From NCBI GenBank assembly GCA_002841455.1, contig PGZT01000016.1:1-34051 (forward strand): DNA of 34,051 nucleotides, in the 5' to 3' direction. Every line of letters begins with the position of its first letter. Position 1 is the first letter of the stretch. This document shows, one piece after another, positions 1 to 8,227 of the stretch. The DNA is from Firmicutes bacterium HGW-Firmicutes-21 (GTDB lineage: Bacteria > Bacillota > Clostridia > Oscillospirales > CAG-382). The position numbers were made by a program, and so were the translations under genes. The notes under the pieces are model-generated. The model saw only the letters and a program-made list of their open reading frames with translations. It did no database searches and had not been told where the DNA came from.

Positions 1-1661
1 AGGACACCGACATAATAATGGTTGATCAGCATGGAACGGTTACGGCGTTAAAGACAGGTGTGGCAACCGTTCGAGCGTTAACTTTACACGGAGCTTTTTA
101 TGACGAATGTATTATAACAGTAAGCGAGTTTCTGATAAGATTCGATTCCTCCACCCCTTATAAGGTGGACAGGGATAATAGGTTGGTAATAGGAGTTGGT
201 GTAGGTACTTTTGCCACCGAGATTATTTCTGCCTTAAATGTAGACGGCAGCGCAGAGATATTGGATCAAAACGGCAACAAGGCAGACGGTGTTGTCGGAA
301 CGGGGATGGTTCTGGTACTGAAAAACAACAACGATGACGAAATCGACAGACTCTTGTTCTCTGTCAAGGGTGATATTAACGGAGACGGATATTTAAGTGC
401 CGAGGATTTATATTGCTTGATTGAGATTTTAGAAAATATCGGAAGCTACGACACAGCATATATGAAAGCCGCCGATATAAACGGAAACGGCAGGGTTGCA
501 AACGGAGATATGACCGCATTAAGAGCCCAGTTGATGTACTTTAGCGACAATGTGCAGATAAAGAGGACACCGCCTGTTATCAACACGACCAATATTAATG
601 CTCTGCTGAACACAAGGATTTTCAACGGTGAAAAGGTGGTTGTTACCCTCCAGCTTGATGGCGCACGAGGTGTTTACGCAGTAAATGGAAGGCTTTATTT
701 CAATAAAGAGCTGCTTGAATATGTGAGATTTATCGGTCAAAACTGGAACGACACGGTACATATGGGCGACGGCTTTATTTCGTTTTTATCATATGACACC
801 GGAAGGAACGGAAGTGACCGCAGCTCAAAAACTCTGCTTGTGTTAGAGTTTGCTCTAAAAGAAGGCGCGCTCGGACAGCAACTGCTCTTTGAGGTTGCCG
901 ATATAATTGCGGTCAACGGCGGAGTGAGCAACTCGCTATCCAAAACACAGACATTGCGCACAGTGCAGCAACGAATCGAGGGCGATTTTAATATTAAGAT
1001 AAATAATACAAAGGACTTTGTTTTCTCCAAAGACATTTATGATTATAAAATTACGGTTGAACATAATGTGGCTGTTGTCGATATAGAGGTAGAATATCCA
1101 AACGGTGCAAGCGTTGTTATCAGCGACACAATCATTCCCGAGAACGATAAGCTCAGCATTAGAATCATTTATATTGATACCGACAGTAAAAGTTATAATT
1201 ATTATATAAATGTAACCAGAGAAAAGGAGTATATTCCATCCTCAAACTGCTTCCTAAAAAGCCTTACAGTCGTGGGATACGAGCTTTCTCCTTTGTTTGA
1301 CAGAGATATAATAAACTATTCCGTTACCGTGCCGTTCCCGGTGGATATACTCTCTCTGAGCTTTATACCGGAGTGCGATTTAAGCCATATCGAGGTATCA
1401 GACACAACCCTTGAGGTTGGCATAAACATTGTTACAATAACCTGTACGGCAGAAAACGGTGATATCAAGGTTTATACTGTTTCGGTTATAAGGGAAGAGA
1501 GCGATTCCTCGGAGGAGGAGCTCTCGGATGTTTCGGCCGATACAGATACCAAAAACAAGAAACCGTTTTATATAGTTATGGTTATTATGCCGCTATTAGC
1601 GACAGCGATGATAGCGTTTACATTAAAAAGAAAGTACTATAAAAAACAAACCGATAATTAA
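1..1661 (+). CDS. Modular surface protein, 3' part (BIg2 / dockerin / cohesin-like / cadherin-like / TM)
   Basis: The reading frame is open from base 3, so the gene starts before the window. Numbering from the Met at 18, residues 1-37 are the end of a bacterial Ig-like (BIg2) domain. Residues 45-115 are the kind of beta domain that often precedes clostridial dockerins. Residues 117-172 are a type I dockerin pair with calcium-loop signatures DINGDG and DINGNG. Residues about 205-305 resemble a cohesin/carbohydrate-binding sandwich, and about 323-400 and 410-492 are two cadherin-like beta-sandwich repeats ending in YxxxVTREK and YTVSVIREE. A Ser/Asp/Glu-rich linker leads to one membrane helix (about 516-536) and a Lys/Arg tail, so the protein is probably anchored in the membrane and faces outward; there is no LPxTG motif. 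Dockerin and cohesin-like modules usually bind each other across proteins, so both on one chain is notable. Substrate unknown. Confidence 0.8.
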   Translation, partial: DTDIIMVDQHGTVTALKTGVATVRALTLHGAFYDECIITVSEFLIRFDSSTPYKVDRDNRLVIGVGVGTFATEIISALNVDGSAEILDQNGNKADGVVGTGMVLVLKNNNDDEIDRLLFSVKGDINGDGYLSAEDLYCLIEILENIGSYDTAYMKAADINGNGRVANGDMTALRAQLMYFSDNVQIKRTPPVINTTNINALLNTRIFNGEKVVVTLQLDGARGVYAVNGRLYFNKELLEYVRFIGQNWNDTVHMGDGFISFLSYDTGRNGSDRSSKTLLVLEFALKEGALGQQLLFEVADIIAVNGGVSNSLSKTQTLRTVQQRIEGDFNIKINNTKDFVFSKDIYDYKITVEHNVAVVDIEVEYPNGASVVISDTIIPENDKLSIRIIYIDTDSKSYNYYINVTREKEYIPSSNCFLKSLTVVGYELSPLFDRDIINYSVTVPFPVDILSLSFIPECDLSHIEVSDTTLEVGINIVTITCTAENGDIKVYTVSVIREESDSSEEELSDVSADTDTKNKKPFYIVMVIMPLLATAMIAFTLKRKYYKKQTDN

Positions 1662-1663
1662 AG

Positions 1664-1700
1664 CAAAAAAACCCGTCTTATAAAGGCGGGATTTTTATTT
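1664..1700. terminator. Bidirectional intrinsic terminator
   Basis: A CCCGTC/GGCGGG stem (1672-1677 with 1685-1690) is flanked by an A-run on the left and a T-run on the right. It can therefore terminate the surface-protein gene on the plus strand and the convergent small membrane protein gene on the minus strand. Confidence 0.85.
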
Positions 1701-1716
1701 AATATATATTACTTGG

Positions 1717-2058
1717 TTATTTGCTTATGAGTCTTTTCAGCCCTGCGAGTAAAAGGCCATATGTAATTAATTGAGCTGCGCTTAATGCACCGGACGCAAA
1801 GTAAGAAATAAAAACACCGAAGGTTCCGGTCCATTCAGAGGCTCTGACAATTCCGTCAATAAACCGATACAGGAAATAAACGGGTGCAAGTATTAGCATT
1901 ATCATGGATGCGACCATTAAAAGTGTTTGAAGAGTATCCGTTCTCTGTCCGTAAATCCTGTCTATGAGTGACGGTTGCTTATGATACTGAGGAGTATACT
2001 GGGGAGGATATTTAGGTTGAACGGGTGGTTGCTGCTGTGGATTGTATCCGTTATTCAT
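1717..2058 (-). CDS. Small membrane protein with Pro/Gln-rich N-terminus
   Basis: 113 residues, not assigned to a named family. The first about 30 residues are rich in Pro, Gln and Tyr (PQQQPPVQPKYPPQYTPQY), which suggests a disordered cytoplasmic tail. Two hydrophobic stretches follow (about 44-68 and 80-105), so it is probably a two-helix membrane protein. The start is supported by an AAGGAG ribosome binding site just upstream. It lies downstream of rnhA on the same strand but has its own well-formed promoter in the 76-base gap, so it need not depend on the rnhA operon. Function unknown. Confidence 0.7.
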   Translation of the reverse strand: MNNGYNPQQQPPVQPKYPPQYTPQYHKQPSLIDRIYGQRTDTLQTLLMVASMIMLILAPVYFLYRFIDGIVRASEWTGTFGVFISYFASGALSAAQLITYGLLLAGLKRLISK

Positions 2059-2092
2059 TAGGTTCGCTCCTTTTTGTTAAAAATATGTTTTT

Positions 2093-2121
2093 ATCTTAAC
2101 AGATAGAATGATTAATGTCAA
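2093..2121 (-). promoter_or_regulatory. Promoter for the small membrane protein gene
   Basis: On the minus strand, TTGACA (2116-2121) and TAAGAT (2093-2098) are separated by exactly 17 bases. This lies between the rnhA stop and the membrane protein start. Confidence 0.65.
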
Positions 2122-2134
2122 TATATTCCGCTGA

Positions 2135-2581
2135 TTAATTTTTTATAACCACACTGTCCGCGGCTTCTGTTGCGAGGATATCACAGCGTTCGTTATACGG
2201 ATGTCCGTCATGACCCTTTATCCAGACAAAGTTTACCCTGTGCTTTTCTAATAATGGGATTATCCGCTCCCAAAGGTCAATGTTCAATACCGGCTTGCTG
2301 TCGCTCTTTCTCCAGCTCTTTGCCTGCCAGCTCTTCAGCCAGCCTTTTTGGATTGCGTCAACAAGGTATTTGGAATCGCTGTAAAGGGTTACCTCGCAGG
2401 GCTGTTTAAGAGCCTCAAGCCCGACAATGGCTGCGGTCAGCTCCATACGGTTATTGGTTGTGCTTGGGAAGCCCGCCGAGAGCTCTTTTTCGTTTCCGTC
2501 ATATTCGAGAATAGTGCCGTAGCCGCCCGCACCCGGGTTCCCTCTGCACGCACCGTCCGTGTATATGTTAACCTTTTTCAT
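2135..2581 (-). CDS. rnhA: Ribonuclease HI
   Basis: 148 residues, the usual length of bacterial RNase HI, which cuts the RNA strand of RNA-DNA hybrids such as primers and R-loops. The four metal-binding acids are visible: D9 in [12 protein letters not shown]47 in NRMELTA, D69 in YSDSKYL and D134 in ERCDILA. H124 in [10 protein letters not shown] is the usual catalytic-loop histidine. The basic, Trp-rich handle region ([15 protein letters not shown]) resembles the E. coli enzyme. The start lies 16 bases after the stop of the helicase-loader gene, so they are very likely co-transcribed, which fits a role in replication. Confidence 0.95.
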   Translation of the reverse strand: MKKVNIYTDGACRGNPGAGGYGTILEYDGNEKELSAGFPSTTNNRMELTAAIVGLEALKQPCEVTLYSDSKYLVDAIQKGWLKSWQAKSWRKSDSKPVLNIDLWERIIPLLEKHRVNFVWIKGHDGHPYNERCDILATEAADSVVIKN

Positions 2582-2597
2582 ATTTCTAACATCTCTT

Positions 2598-3563
2598 TCA
2601 ATTCTTGCCGCTAAGCTTAAGCAGGCGTATATCCTGCCCTGTAAAACGCATTATCAAAAATTCACCCATAAGCCTTGAATAGACCCGTTCCCCGTAGCTC
2701 TTTTTTATCTGCTGCGGAGTAAAATTCGTACTTATTATCGTGGGTTTTGAGTTGGCAATCCGCCAGTTTAACAGGGATGAAAAGACCGCAACCGTATATT
2801 GCGTCATACACTCTGCTCCGAGGTCGTCGATTATAAGCAGGTCGCAATTCTCATACTTTTTTATGTTTTCACGGTTATCCTTACCGAACCGAACCGCTTC
2901 ATAGCCGTCAAAAATGCTCTGCGCACTGTCATAGAGTACAAAATATCCGTTACTCAACACCTCTTGAGCGACAGCGGAGGAAAGATGCGTTTTGCCCAGC
3001 CCTGTACCGCCTATCATTAGGATGCTGTCGCCGGAAGGAGTAAAACGCTGCGCATACCGTTTACATTGATTGTAGATCAACGTCATATTCTCCCGGTGCG
3101 ATAAATCGCTCTCGCTTTTACCGCTGTAATATTTTAAGGAAAAGTTATCGAAGGTCTTGTCATACAGAGCGCTTCCAAGCCCCGAGCCTGTATACCGTTC
3201 TTTGTTAAAGCGCTTTTTTACACATTCGCAGAAATATAGCCCTATGTAACCGCTGTCCGAGCAGAGCGTACATTCAAACTGCGGGCTGTCATAATCTGCC
3301 GAGTAGCCGTGCTGCTCTAAAAGTGACGCCCGTTTCAACAACAGGGTATCGTTCTCTTTTTTTATCGCTTCAAGCCGTTCATTAAGTGTTGACCTGTCCC
3401 CGAGAGCGGCATCCATTATTTTTATGGAAACGGAGCGGAGTGATGCGTCGATTTCCTCTATTTGCGGTATCTCTTTTTTAAGCTGTATACTGCGCAAATC
3501 CGCCGCCTTGACTGCGGCAATGCGGCTCTCAAGCTTATGGCTTAGTATTTCGTTTATTGTCAA
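2598..3563 (-). CDS. DnaC/DnaI-like helicase loader ATPase
   Basis: 321 residues. The N-terminus is helical and is followed by a probable zinc site with C98, C101, C112 and C114 (CTLC and CEC pairs). The AAA+ core has Walker A GGTGLGKT (185-192), Walker [11 protein letters not shown] (242-251) and a sensor-1-like STNF. This is the layout of DnaI/DnaC-type proteins that load the replicative helicase. The gene directly follows a DnaD-domain gene, and in Firmicutes the DnaD and DnaI proteins act together in primosome assembly. An IstB-like transposition ATPase is unlikely because no transposase is nearby and the N-terminal zinc region matches the loader family. Confidence 0.88.
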   Translation of the reverse strand: MTINEILSHKLESRIAAVKAADLRSIQLKKEIPQIEEIDASLRSVSIKIMDAALGDRSTLNERLEAIKKENDTLLLKRASLLEQHGYSADYDSPQFECTLCSDSGYIGLYFCECVKKRFNKERYTGSGLGSALYDKTFDNFSLKYYSGKSESDLSHRENMTLIYNQCKRYAQRFTPSGDSILMIGGTGLGKTHLSSAVAQEVLSNGYFVLYDSAQSIFDGYEAVRFGKDNRENIKKYENCDLLIIDDLGAECMTQYTVAVFSSLLNWRIANSKPTIISTNFTPQQIKKSYGERVYSRLMGEFLIMRFTGQDIRLLKLSGKN

Positions 3564-3591
3564 AGCGGCTCACCTACTTTTATATGGTTTT

Positions 3592-4503
3592 TTATGTATT
3601 CATACTGCGTTTTACCGCAGCTTCAAAGAACTCGTCCGTATCAAAGCTGCTCTCGACAGCCTCCTTTTTATCGCCTGCTCTTACATCCTCGGCTGTTTTA
3701 AAACCGCTTTCATACCAGCTCTTTAGGATGCTGTTCATATATGAGAATTGCACCTTGCCCGTAGCATCAACCGTCTTTTCGTATGCGAGCTTGACAAGCT
3801 CAAAGGGTATATTCCATTGCAAGAACCATCTGTTAACAAATTCGCTTTCCTTGGGTGACAGCTCCCGGTCTCCCATACCGCAGAGCTTGCGGAGCATCCC
3901 TGTGCTTGTAGCGGATTTCTCCCTGCGTGCAAGATATTCCTCCAGCTTCTCATAGCTGTCGATTCCGTCGTCGCATAACCCGAGAGCGGTTTTCATCATA
4001 TATTGCATACTGAACTTTTTACCCTGTGTGCATAACTCGGCGACGCCGCATATAAAATCGGCAGGCAGCCTGACATAATCGTAAAGGTAATATAACGAGT
4101 TGTAATCATTTTTATTGAGCAGTCTGTTTAAAAGGTCCCCGACCATATCGCACACGCTTTTAAAGTCGCTGTCCTTTTCCACCGCCGCAGACAGAATGTC
4201 GGAATCATAGGTTTGATACAGGCTGACCGCCGTATTGCTTTTTTTTGTGTCCTTAACCGAGGATAGCTCAAGAATCCCCGCACCACGCCAAAAAGCGACA
4301 GCGGATTCAACCTCGCTGACACTTAAACCGAGTTCACGGGCAGCCTCCCCTGTGGTATATTCGCCGCTCGCAAAAAGATGCAACAGCACCTTAAGCTCCG
4401 CCGCACCTGCGTTTTTCAAGAGCTTTTCCACAGCTCGGGGCAGTATTATAAAATCATTGTTCGGTACATTTATTTTCTTTCTTGCCGAAACCGTATCGGA
4501 CAT
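3592..4503 (-). CDS. DnaD-domain replication initiation protein
   Basis: 303 residues. The N-terminal about 80 residues form a winged-helix-like region (TTGEAARELGLSVSEVESAVAFWRGAGILEL). The C-terminal part (about 190-270) has DnaD-like signatures, including FVNRWFLQWNIPFELVKLAYEKTVDATGKVQFSYMNSILKSWYE (split here: FVNRWFLQWNIPFELV, then AYEKTVD, then SYMNSILKSWYESG), the region that binds DNA and remodels origins. It is 28 bases upstream of the helicase-loader gene on the same strand, a pairing typical of Clostridia. Together they probably recruit the helicase at origins or stalled forks. Confidence 0.85.
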   Translation of the reverse strand: MSDTVSARKKINVPNNDFIILPRAVEKLLKNAGAAELKVLLHLFASGEYTTGEAARELGLSVSEVESAVAFWRGAGILELSSVKDTKKSNTAVSLYQTYDSDILSAAVEKDSDFKSVCDMVGDLLNRLLNKNDYNSLYYLYDYVRLPADFICGVAELCTQGKKFSMQYMMKTALGLCDDGIDSYEKLEEYLARREKSATSTGMLRKLCGMGDRELSPKESEFVNRWFLQWNIPFELVKLAYEKTVDATGKVQFSYMNSILKSWYESGFKTAEDVRAGDKKEAVESSFDTDEFFEAAVKRSMNT

Positions 4504-4533
4504 ACCGCCACCTCCTGTTTGTTTTAAATTCCA

Positions 4534-5001
4534 TTAAGATATAATTATGCTTTTATCGGGGTAAACCGACACAGTGAGCTTATTTTTCTCGGCAAGGTTG
4601 CCCACAATCTCCACAGAATAATCAATATTCAATTTACCGCCCTGAAGGGATAGATTATTGACCAGCTCCTTGGTGCATACTCGGAGCTGCATAGGGAAAA
4701 ACCCCGTATCATAAATGCAGGTATGGCATTTTCCCTGCTCAAAAACCATATGAGAGTTAAGCGCGCCGACACGATTAACAGAAACCACTCTGTCACCTAA
4801 GGTGCTTATGGTAGTTACCGTATCGCCCATACCGCTGTCCTCGTTCTCCTTGTATTCGACCTGAAGTCCCTGCTTTGTCTTCTTCATAAAACCGGTTATA
4901 TTTACACTGCTTGTTTCGGGCTCGGGAACATATCCTGCGTTTTGCCCTAAATTACTGTAAATCCGCTCCGATTCTATCTGTATATTAATTGGTATTTTCA
5001 A
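4534..5001 (-). CDS. DUF1934 (YwiB-like) beta-barrel protein
   Basis: 155 residues, mostly short beta strands, with the DUF1934 pattern: an N-terminal strand MKIPINIQIES, a middle EYKENEDSGMGDT, the motif RVGALNSHMVFEQGKCHTCIYDTGFFPMQ (visible as RVGALNSHMVFEQGK) and a C-terminal LNIDYSVEI. Family members are small calycin-like barrels of unknown function. It sits 11 bases after murI and 30 bases before the dnaD-like gene, so it belongs to the operon. No ligand can be deduced from sequence. Confidence 0.85.
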   Translation of the reverse strand: MKIPINIQIESERIYSNLGQNAGYVPEPETSSVNITGFMKKTKQGLQVEYKENEDSGMGDTVTTISTLGDRVVSVNRVGALNSHMVFEQGKCHTCIYDTGFFPMQLRVCTKELVNNLSLQGGKLNIDYSVEIVGNLAEKNKLTVSVYPDKSIIIS

Positions 5002-5012
5002 ATTTTTATCTC

Positions 5013-5828
5013 CTAATAATTTTCAATATCGGTTATGTAAATGCTGTCGCTTATATCACTTCCTAAAAAACGCCTTGCGTTTTTTGCAAAAAGCATAGTA
5101 TCGTCACTTGTATAATAAACAGTATGCCCGTTACCGGTACCGTTAAGCATTCCTGTTGCGTACAACCTTTCTTTTAGCGTCGACGCTGCCTCGCTGCCAG
5201 AGCTGATTAGCGTGGAATAGGGGAGTATTGAGCCTATTATGTCCGATAACAGAGGGTAATGCGTACAACCGAGTATTACTGCGGACGGCTCCTGCGGAGC
5301 TATCTCGCTCAAATATTCGTTTGCTATGGCATTGGCGGCAATATCATCGGTTGCGGTATGACCGTTCTCGACTAAGGGAACAAACATGGGGCAGCTCTTT
5401 GAAACAACCCTTAGCGAGGGGTTTATTTTTTCGATTTGCTTTGTAAAAGCGCCGCTTTTTATGGTTGCGTCGGTTCCCAGCACTGCGATTATTCCGTTGC
5501 TTTGTTCAGCGACTTCCGCGGCACGCTTTGCCGCTCCCTCCACAACTCCTATAATAGGCAGCGAAAAGCTGCTTTTCAACAGCTCGAGAGCGTTTGAGCT
5601 GACGGTTCCGCAGGCTACAAGAATCGCTTTTACACCCTTGGAGACAAGGAAACGGCAGTCCTGCAACGAATATTTTTTTATAACCTCGAGCGAGCGGGTT
5701 CCGTACGGAATTCGTGCGGTATCACCGAAGTAGATAAAATCCTCATCAGGCATCAGCCGCCGTATCTCGTTGACGGCGGTTAATCCGCCTAAACCGGAGT
5801 CGAAAATTCCTATCGGTTGATTTTGCAT
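5013..5828 (-). CDS. murI: Glutamate racemase
   Basis: 271 residues, full length. MurI converts L-glutamate to D-glutamate for peptidoglycan without a cofactor, using two cysteines. Both are present: C73 in ILVACGTVSSNA and C188 in AVILGCTHYPLL. D10 in the substrate loop IGIFDSGLGGLT and the FGDTARIPYG motif also match. The start has an AAAGG site about 9 bases upstream. It follows ddl by 90 bases on the same strand, putting two D-amino-acid steps of cell wall synthesis in one unit. An imperfect hairpin (about 5867-5896) lies in the ddl-murI gap but has no U-run on the minus strand. Confidence 0.95.
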   Translation of the reverse strand: MQNQPIGIFDSGLGGLTAVNEIRRLMPDEDFIYFGDTARIPYGTRSLEVIKKYSLQDCRFLVSKGVKAILVACGTVSSNALELLKSSFSLPIIGVVEGAAKRAAEVAEQSNGIIAVLGTDATIKSGAFTKQIEKINPSLRVVSKSCPMFVPLVENGHTATDDIAANAIANEYLSEIAPQEPSAVILGCTHYPLLSDIIGSILPYSTLISSGSEAASTLKERLYATGMLNGTGNGHTVYYTSDDTMLFAKNARRFLGSDISDSIYITDIENY

Positions 5829-5918
5829 AAACAGAGCCTTTTCTCCGGCGAAAGGTTTATATCATACGCTTTTCCATGCCGGATGGAAAAAGCTTTTACT
5901 GTTGATTTAATTTTCCTC

Positions 5919-6983
5919 TTATTTTTCAATAGCAAGCATAATCAGCTTGTCGATAAGCGCCGAGTAGGAGTAACCTGCATTTTCCATAAGTCGGGAGTAC
6001 ATGCTTATCGGCGTAAAGCCCGGTATGGTGTTGATTTCGTTAAGATAAAAGCCGCCATCCTCGCAGGCGAAAAAGTCAATCCTCGCAAGACCGCTGCAAT
6101 CGAGTGTCTTAAAAACCTTCAGTGCGGTCTGACGGATTCTCCCGTTCTGGCTCGGACTTATTCTTGCCGGAATAAAATATTCTGCTGTATCTGTTACATA
6201 TTTGGTGTCGTAATCGTAGAACTCGCTGTTAGGGTCGATTTCACCGCATACGGAAACGATAGGGTTATCGCCTCCGAGAACGGCGACCTCGATTTCTCTG
6301 CCCTTTACCGCTTTTTCTATCAAAACCTTTCTGTCGAAAGCGAATGCGGCAACAATACCCTTTATCAAGGAGGCACGGTCGGTCGCCTTTGTTATCCCCA
6401 CAGACGAACCTGCGTTGGCGGGCTTTACAAACACCGGATACGGAAACAGCTCCTCAACCTCGCAGACAAGAGCGTTAATATCAAAATCGGATGTGTTCCG
6501 AGCATATGTAAACGGTACGGTAGGTATGTTTTCCCGTTCGCAGAGCAGCTTGGTGCTTATTTTATCCATACAAACGGCGGATGAATAGGTTTCACAGCCG
6601 ACATAAGGAATACCGGCAATTTGTAATAAGCCCTGCATAGTTCCGTCCTCGCCGTTCCTTCCATGCAGAACCGGGAACACCGCATCGACTCGCACAATAT
6701 CGTATTTTTTGTTAGGCTTATCAAGCACCATAAAACCGTGATGAACCGAACAGGGAGAGATAACCGCAGGCCGCAGCTTGTCGGTCTCGCCCGACCAAGC
6801 AAGCGAACGCATACTGTCGGTATCTCCTTCAAAAAGGAACCAGATACCGTCCTTTGAAATTCCTATTTTTGAAACATCATATTTGCTTTTATCCATGTTG
6901 TCAATAACACAGGCCGCCGAAACACAGGACACTTCATGCTCCGAGGACATCCCTCCGAAGAGAACGGCAATATGCTTTTTCAT
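5919..6983 (-). CDS. ddl: D-alanine--D-alanine ligase
   Basis: 354 residues, ATP-grasp enzyme joining two D-alanines for the peptidoglycan precursor. The N-terminal signature AVLFGGMSSEHEVS, the PVLHGRNGEDGTMQGLL loop, the VKPANAGSSVG ATP-binding loop and the metal-binding FYLNEINTIPGFT are all visible. The omega-loop EFYDYDTKY carries the tyrosine typical of D-Ala-D-Ala ligases rather than the VanA/VanB form, so a D-lactate product is not expected. It is first in the minus-strand operon, with an AAGGAG site and a good promoter just upstream. Confidence 0.95.
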   Translation of the reverse strand: MKKHIAVLFGGMSSEHEVSCVSAACVIDNMDKSKYDVSKIGISKDGIWFLFEGDTDSMRSLAWSGETDKLRPAVISPCSVHHGFMVLDKPNKKYDIVRVDAVFPVLHGRNGEDGTMQGLLQIAGIPYVGCETYSSAVCMDKISTKLLCERENIPTVPFTYARNTSDFDINALVCEVEELFPYPVFVKPANAGSSVGITKATDRASLIKGIVAAFAFDRKVLIEKAVKGREIEVAVLGGDNPIVSVCGEIDPNSEFYDYDTKYVTDTAEYFIPARISPSQNGRIRQTALKVFKTLDCSGLARIDFFACEDGGFYLNEINTIPGFTPISMYSRLMENAGYSYSALIDKLIMLAIEK

Positions 6984-7024
6984 ATAAACTCCTTAAAAAT
7001 AATGTTTATATTTTCGTACATTAT

Positions 7025-7053
7025 AGTATATCATATTCCCTAATTATTGTAAA
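7025..7053 (-). promoter_or_regulatory. Promoter of the ddl-murI-dnaD-rnhA operon
   Basis: On the minus strand, TTTACA (7048-7053) and TATACT (7025-7030) are spaced by 17 bases, followed closely by the ddl ribosome binding site. The AT-rich stretch 7054-7227 beyond it holds no gene I can support. Confidence 0.75.
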
Positions 7054-7227
7054 TAGAAAAAAGGTTTTCTTGCAAAATAAAAAAATATAGCATTTTTACA
7101 ACGCCCAAGCATTAGAGAATATTTAAAATAGCACATGTAAATTCATGCAAATGTGTCGCATTATCGATATTTTTATATAATTTTTCACAATATGTACCAA
7201 TTTATCGGAAATATTTTAAAAAAACTA

Positions 7228-7256
7228 TTGACAGATAAAAAATTGCGTGCTATTAT
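7228..7256 (+). promoter_or_regulatory. Strong promoter ahead of riboswitch 1
   Basis: A perfect TTGACA (7228-7233), a 17-base spacer and TATTAT (7251-7256), with a TG one base before the -10 box (extended -10). The predicted transcript starts just before the riboswitch aptamer. Confidence 0.85.
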
Positions 7257-7276
7257 ATGGATGAGCTAAAAAGCTC

Positions 7277-7362
7277 CCACGCATAGGCAAACCTGTCGAA
7301 AGGCAGCGACGCGAAGCTAAAGGGCCTAAGGAGTACATCTCTATGGTTGCCAGTTGCCGATA
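7277..7362 (+). promoter_or_regulatory. Cyclic-di-GMP-I (GEMM) riboswitch 1, aptamer
   Basis: The sequence carries the conserved GEMM blocks in order: ACGCATAGGCAAACC, a P2 hairpin CTGTC/GGCAG capped by a GAAA tetraloop (7298-7301), GACGCGAAGC, GGGCCTAAGGA, and CTATGGTTGCCAGTTGCCGA. The guanine corresponding to the ligand-reading G20 of the Vibrio Vc2 aptamer is G7287, which predicts c-di-GMP rather than cGAMP specificity (the cGAMP variants carry A there). The cytosine equivalent to C92 is about C7358. A small GAGC/GCTC hairpin (7263-7276) precedes it. It controls the operon starting at 7474 through the terminator at 7408-7435. Confidence 0.92.
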
Positions 7363-7403
7363 CAAAAATCTTAGACCAATGCGTTTATTCGTATTAGTTT
7401 ATT

Positions 7404-7435
7404 TCGGCGACTGATTGCGTTATCGGTCGTTTTTT
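7404..7435 (+). terminator. Riboswitch 1 expression platform: intrinsic terminator with competing antiterminator
   Basis: An 8-bp stem (7408-7415 with 7422-7429, one G-U pair, 6-base loop) is followed by six Ts. Bases 7404-7413 can instead pair over 10 bp (one G-U) with 7351-7360 at the aptamer 3' end. The two folds share 7408-7413, so they exclude each other. Confidence 0.85.
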
Positions 7436-7473
7436 ATATGTTTAAAAGCGTGAAGATTGAAAGGGGTTAAATT

Positions 7474-7884
7474 ATGAAAAAACTTATTGCGTTTACGCTG
7501 ATAGCAATTACTTTGTTATCTGTTCTCTCCGTATCTGTATTAGCCGAACAAATTGATGTACAGAAGATCGAATATGTCAACGAGTTTATTGAAAAAGCAA
7601 ACAAAACAGAAAAAGCTTACTATGAGGTAAAAGAGGAAAAAGATCTAGCCAAGGTAGAGGAAATGGTTCTTAAGACCAACGAGAAGATTCTACAGATGGT
7701 TTATAACGAGATGGAAGCTAAAAAAGTCGATATAGACAAGCTTGTCGAAAAGACCGATGAAATGGCTCGCAAGACTATCGAAAAGGCCGCTGACATGGGA
7801 TACGAGGTTATCTGTGAGTATATTGCTTATGAGATAAACGGTGAAATCGTACTTATTGATCCGCTGATAGTTATAAAGAGATAA
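7474..7884 (+). CDS. Small secreted helical protein, first gene of the riboswitch 1 operon
   Basis: 136 residues with a clear signal peptide (MKKLIAFTLIAITLLSVLSV then SVLAEQ, likely cut after LAE-type Ala at about residue 24). The mature part is about 110 residues, rich in Lys and Glu and strongly helical (KTEKAYYEVKEEKDLAKVEE, then EKILQMVYNEMEAKKVDIDK), ending in a short hydrophobic beta-like tail. I do not recognise a family. A good AAAGGGG site precedes the ATG. Its stop codon TAA directly abuts the ATG of the next gene, so the two are translationally coupled. Being first behind a c-di-GMP riboswitch suggests a cell-surface or extracellular role in lifestyle switching; this is inference. 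Confidence 0.8.
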   Translation: MKKLIAFTLIAITLLSVLSVSVLAEQIDVQKIEYVNEFIEKANKTEKAYYEVKEEKDLAKVEEMVLKTNEKILQMVYNEMEAKKVDIDKLVEKTDEMARKTIEKAADMGYEVICEYIAYEINGEIVLIDPLIVIKR

Positions 7885-8220
7885 ATGGAAAAGCATCCGT
7901 TGCCGGAAAATATTAATAAAATGCTCTATTCGGTAATAAATAAGGTTTCGAGTTGTGTATCCGTTTACAAGGTATACCTTTACGGCTCTTATTACAACGG
8001 AACAAATACAAAGGACAGCGATCTTGATATTGCTTTCTTCCTAAACGATAATGAAAGCTTATTGGATGCTCACAGAAGAATTATTAAAATTACCAGCAAA
8101 TATCCGATTGATATTCAACCGCAGATTTTTTGCAAATGCGAATTAGAGGACAATATCGGTATAGTCGGAGAAATACTTGAAAACGGCGGAGAGATAATTA
8201 TTGAGCGGAATACGGAGTAA
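7885..8220 (+). CDS. Minimal nucleotidyltransferase (MNT) domain protein
   Basis: 111 residues, one nucleotidyltransferase fold. The signature GS-x-x-x-G...DSDLDIA is complete: G34, S35, D46, D48, with a probable third acid D76 in YPIDIQPQIF. MNT proteins are known in DNA polymerase-beta-like families, often partnered with HEPN proteins, where some AMPylate the partner toxin. Here the HEPN gene lies two genes downstream rather than adjacent. The start ATG follows the upstream stop with no gap. Substrate unknown; it may modify the HEPN or HD-GYP neighbour. Confidence 0.85.
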   Translation: MEKHPLPENINKMLYSVINKVSSCVSVYKVYLYGSYYNGTNTKDSDLDIAFFLNDNESLLDAHRRIIKITSKYPIDIQPQIFCKCELEDNIGIVGEILENGGEIIIERNTE

Positions 8221-8227
8221 GTAGTAT

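Noticed and set aside
2598-3563. IstB-type transposition ATPase
   Set aside because: No transposase or terminal repeats nearby; it lies in a replication operon and has the loader-type N-terminal zinc cysteines.
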